This document shows, piece by piece, positions 21,253-21,371 of a stretch of DNA of 21,371 nucleotides (its first letter is position 1; every line of letters begins with the position of its first letter). The stretch comes from a virus. The position numbers and the translations under genes were made by a program. The stretch spans positions 1 through 21,371 of IMG/VR virus record IMGVR_UViG_3300013103_000070; one strand, 5' to 3'. The notes under the pieces were generated by a model, which was given only the letters and a program-made list of their open reading frames with translations, had not been told where the DNA came from and ran no database searches.

Positions 21253-21321
21253 GGGAAACTTGATATGAAGATAGAGCCTGGGTTATTCTCTCGAAGCACT
21301 TTAGGAGGCGACGTAAACAAG

Positions 21322-21371
21322 ATGGACATAGTGATCTTCAGAGTAGCGGCCGTTTTTTACCTGGCTTCAGC
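21322..21371 (+). CDS. Start of a membrane protein, 3' partial (possibly cytochrome c assembly CcsA-like)
   Basis: The frame begins at ATG 21322 and runs off the window after 16 codons: MDIVIFRVAAVFYLAS. A hydrophobic first helix with a Y-L-A-S ending is typical of CcsA/HemX-like cytochrome c assembly proteins, but 16 residues cannot prove it. AGGAGG at 21303-21308 lies 13 bases before the ATG, longer than ideal. The gene is divergent from the tRNA and is probably host DNA. Confidence 0.4.
   Translation, partial: MDIVIFRVAAVFYLAS

Overview
The window is the structural (late) half of a tailed-phage genome or prophage, running left to right, followed at the right edge by what looks like host chromosome. 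The gene order is terminase, DUF935-type portal, MuF protein, head protease with nested scaffold, gpD-like decoration protein, E-family capsid, then Mu gp36-, gpG- and gp37-like connector proteins. This matches the head module of Mu-like transposable phages. The tail is of siphovirus type: one tail-tube gene, a frameshifted G/GT chaperone pair and a TP901-like tape measure, with no contractile sheath recognised. D3112/B3-like transposable siphophages share this combination, and that comparison is from family knowledge. No transposase, integrase, repressor or lysis gene is visible, so lifestyle cannot be settled here.

Layout: 1-960 terminase (5' end outside the window); 961-1139 tandem repeats; 1140-3844 portal and MuF; 3833-4045 a small minus-strand Cys-rich gene with its own promoter; 4046-4351 repeats and possible operators; 4352-7319 protease/scaffold, decoration and capsid; 7317-7441 a heptamer array with hairpin; 7442-8959 head completion; 8974-10152 tail tube and chaperones; 10123-10398 a minus-strand two-helix membrane protein; 10433-13669 tape measure; 13669-20085 distal tail, beta-helix, repeat, hub-like and large tip proteins; 20178-20926 two small exported proteins; 20927-21123 tandem repeats likely close to the phage right end; 21124-21213 tRNA-Ser(UGA) on the minus strand; and the start of a host-like membrane gene at the right edge.

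Most plus-strand genes are packed with 1- to 17-base overlaps (GTGA, ATGA, TGATG), which implies translationally coupled late operon(s). Production of scaffold from an internal start and of the chaperone fusion by a -1 frameshift can both be read from the sequence. The least ordinary parts are the heptamer and nonamer arrays at head-gene junctions, two minus-strand genes embedded in the late operon, a palindromic Shine-Dalgarno site that can serve genes on both strands, a JAMM-like metal-site motif at the C-terminus of MuF, and the boundary by tRNA-Ser.

The host cannot be named with confidence. Moderately GC-rich coding sequence, Glu/Lys/Arg-rich proteins and a possible CcsA-like start at the right edge would fit an anaerobic, perhaps thermophilic, Desulfobacterota-like bacterium. 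That is only a guess.
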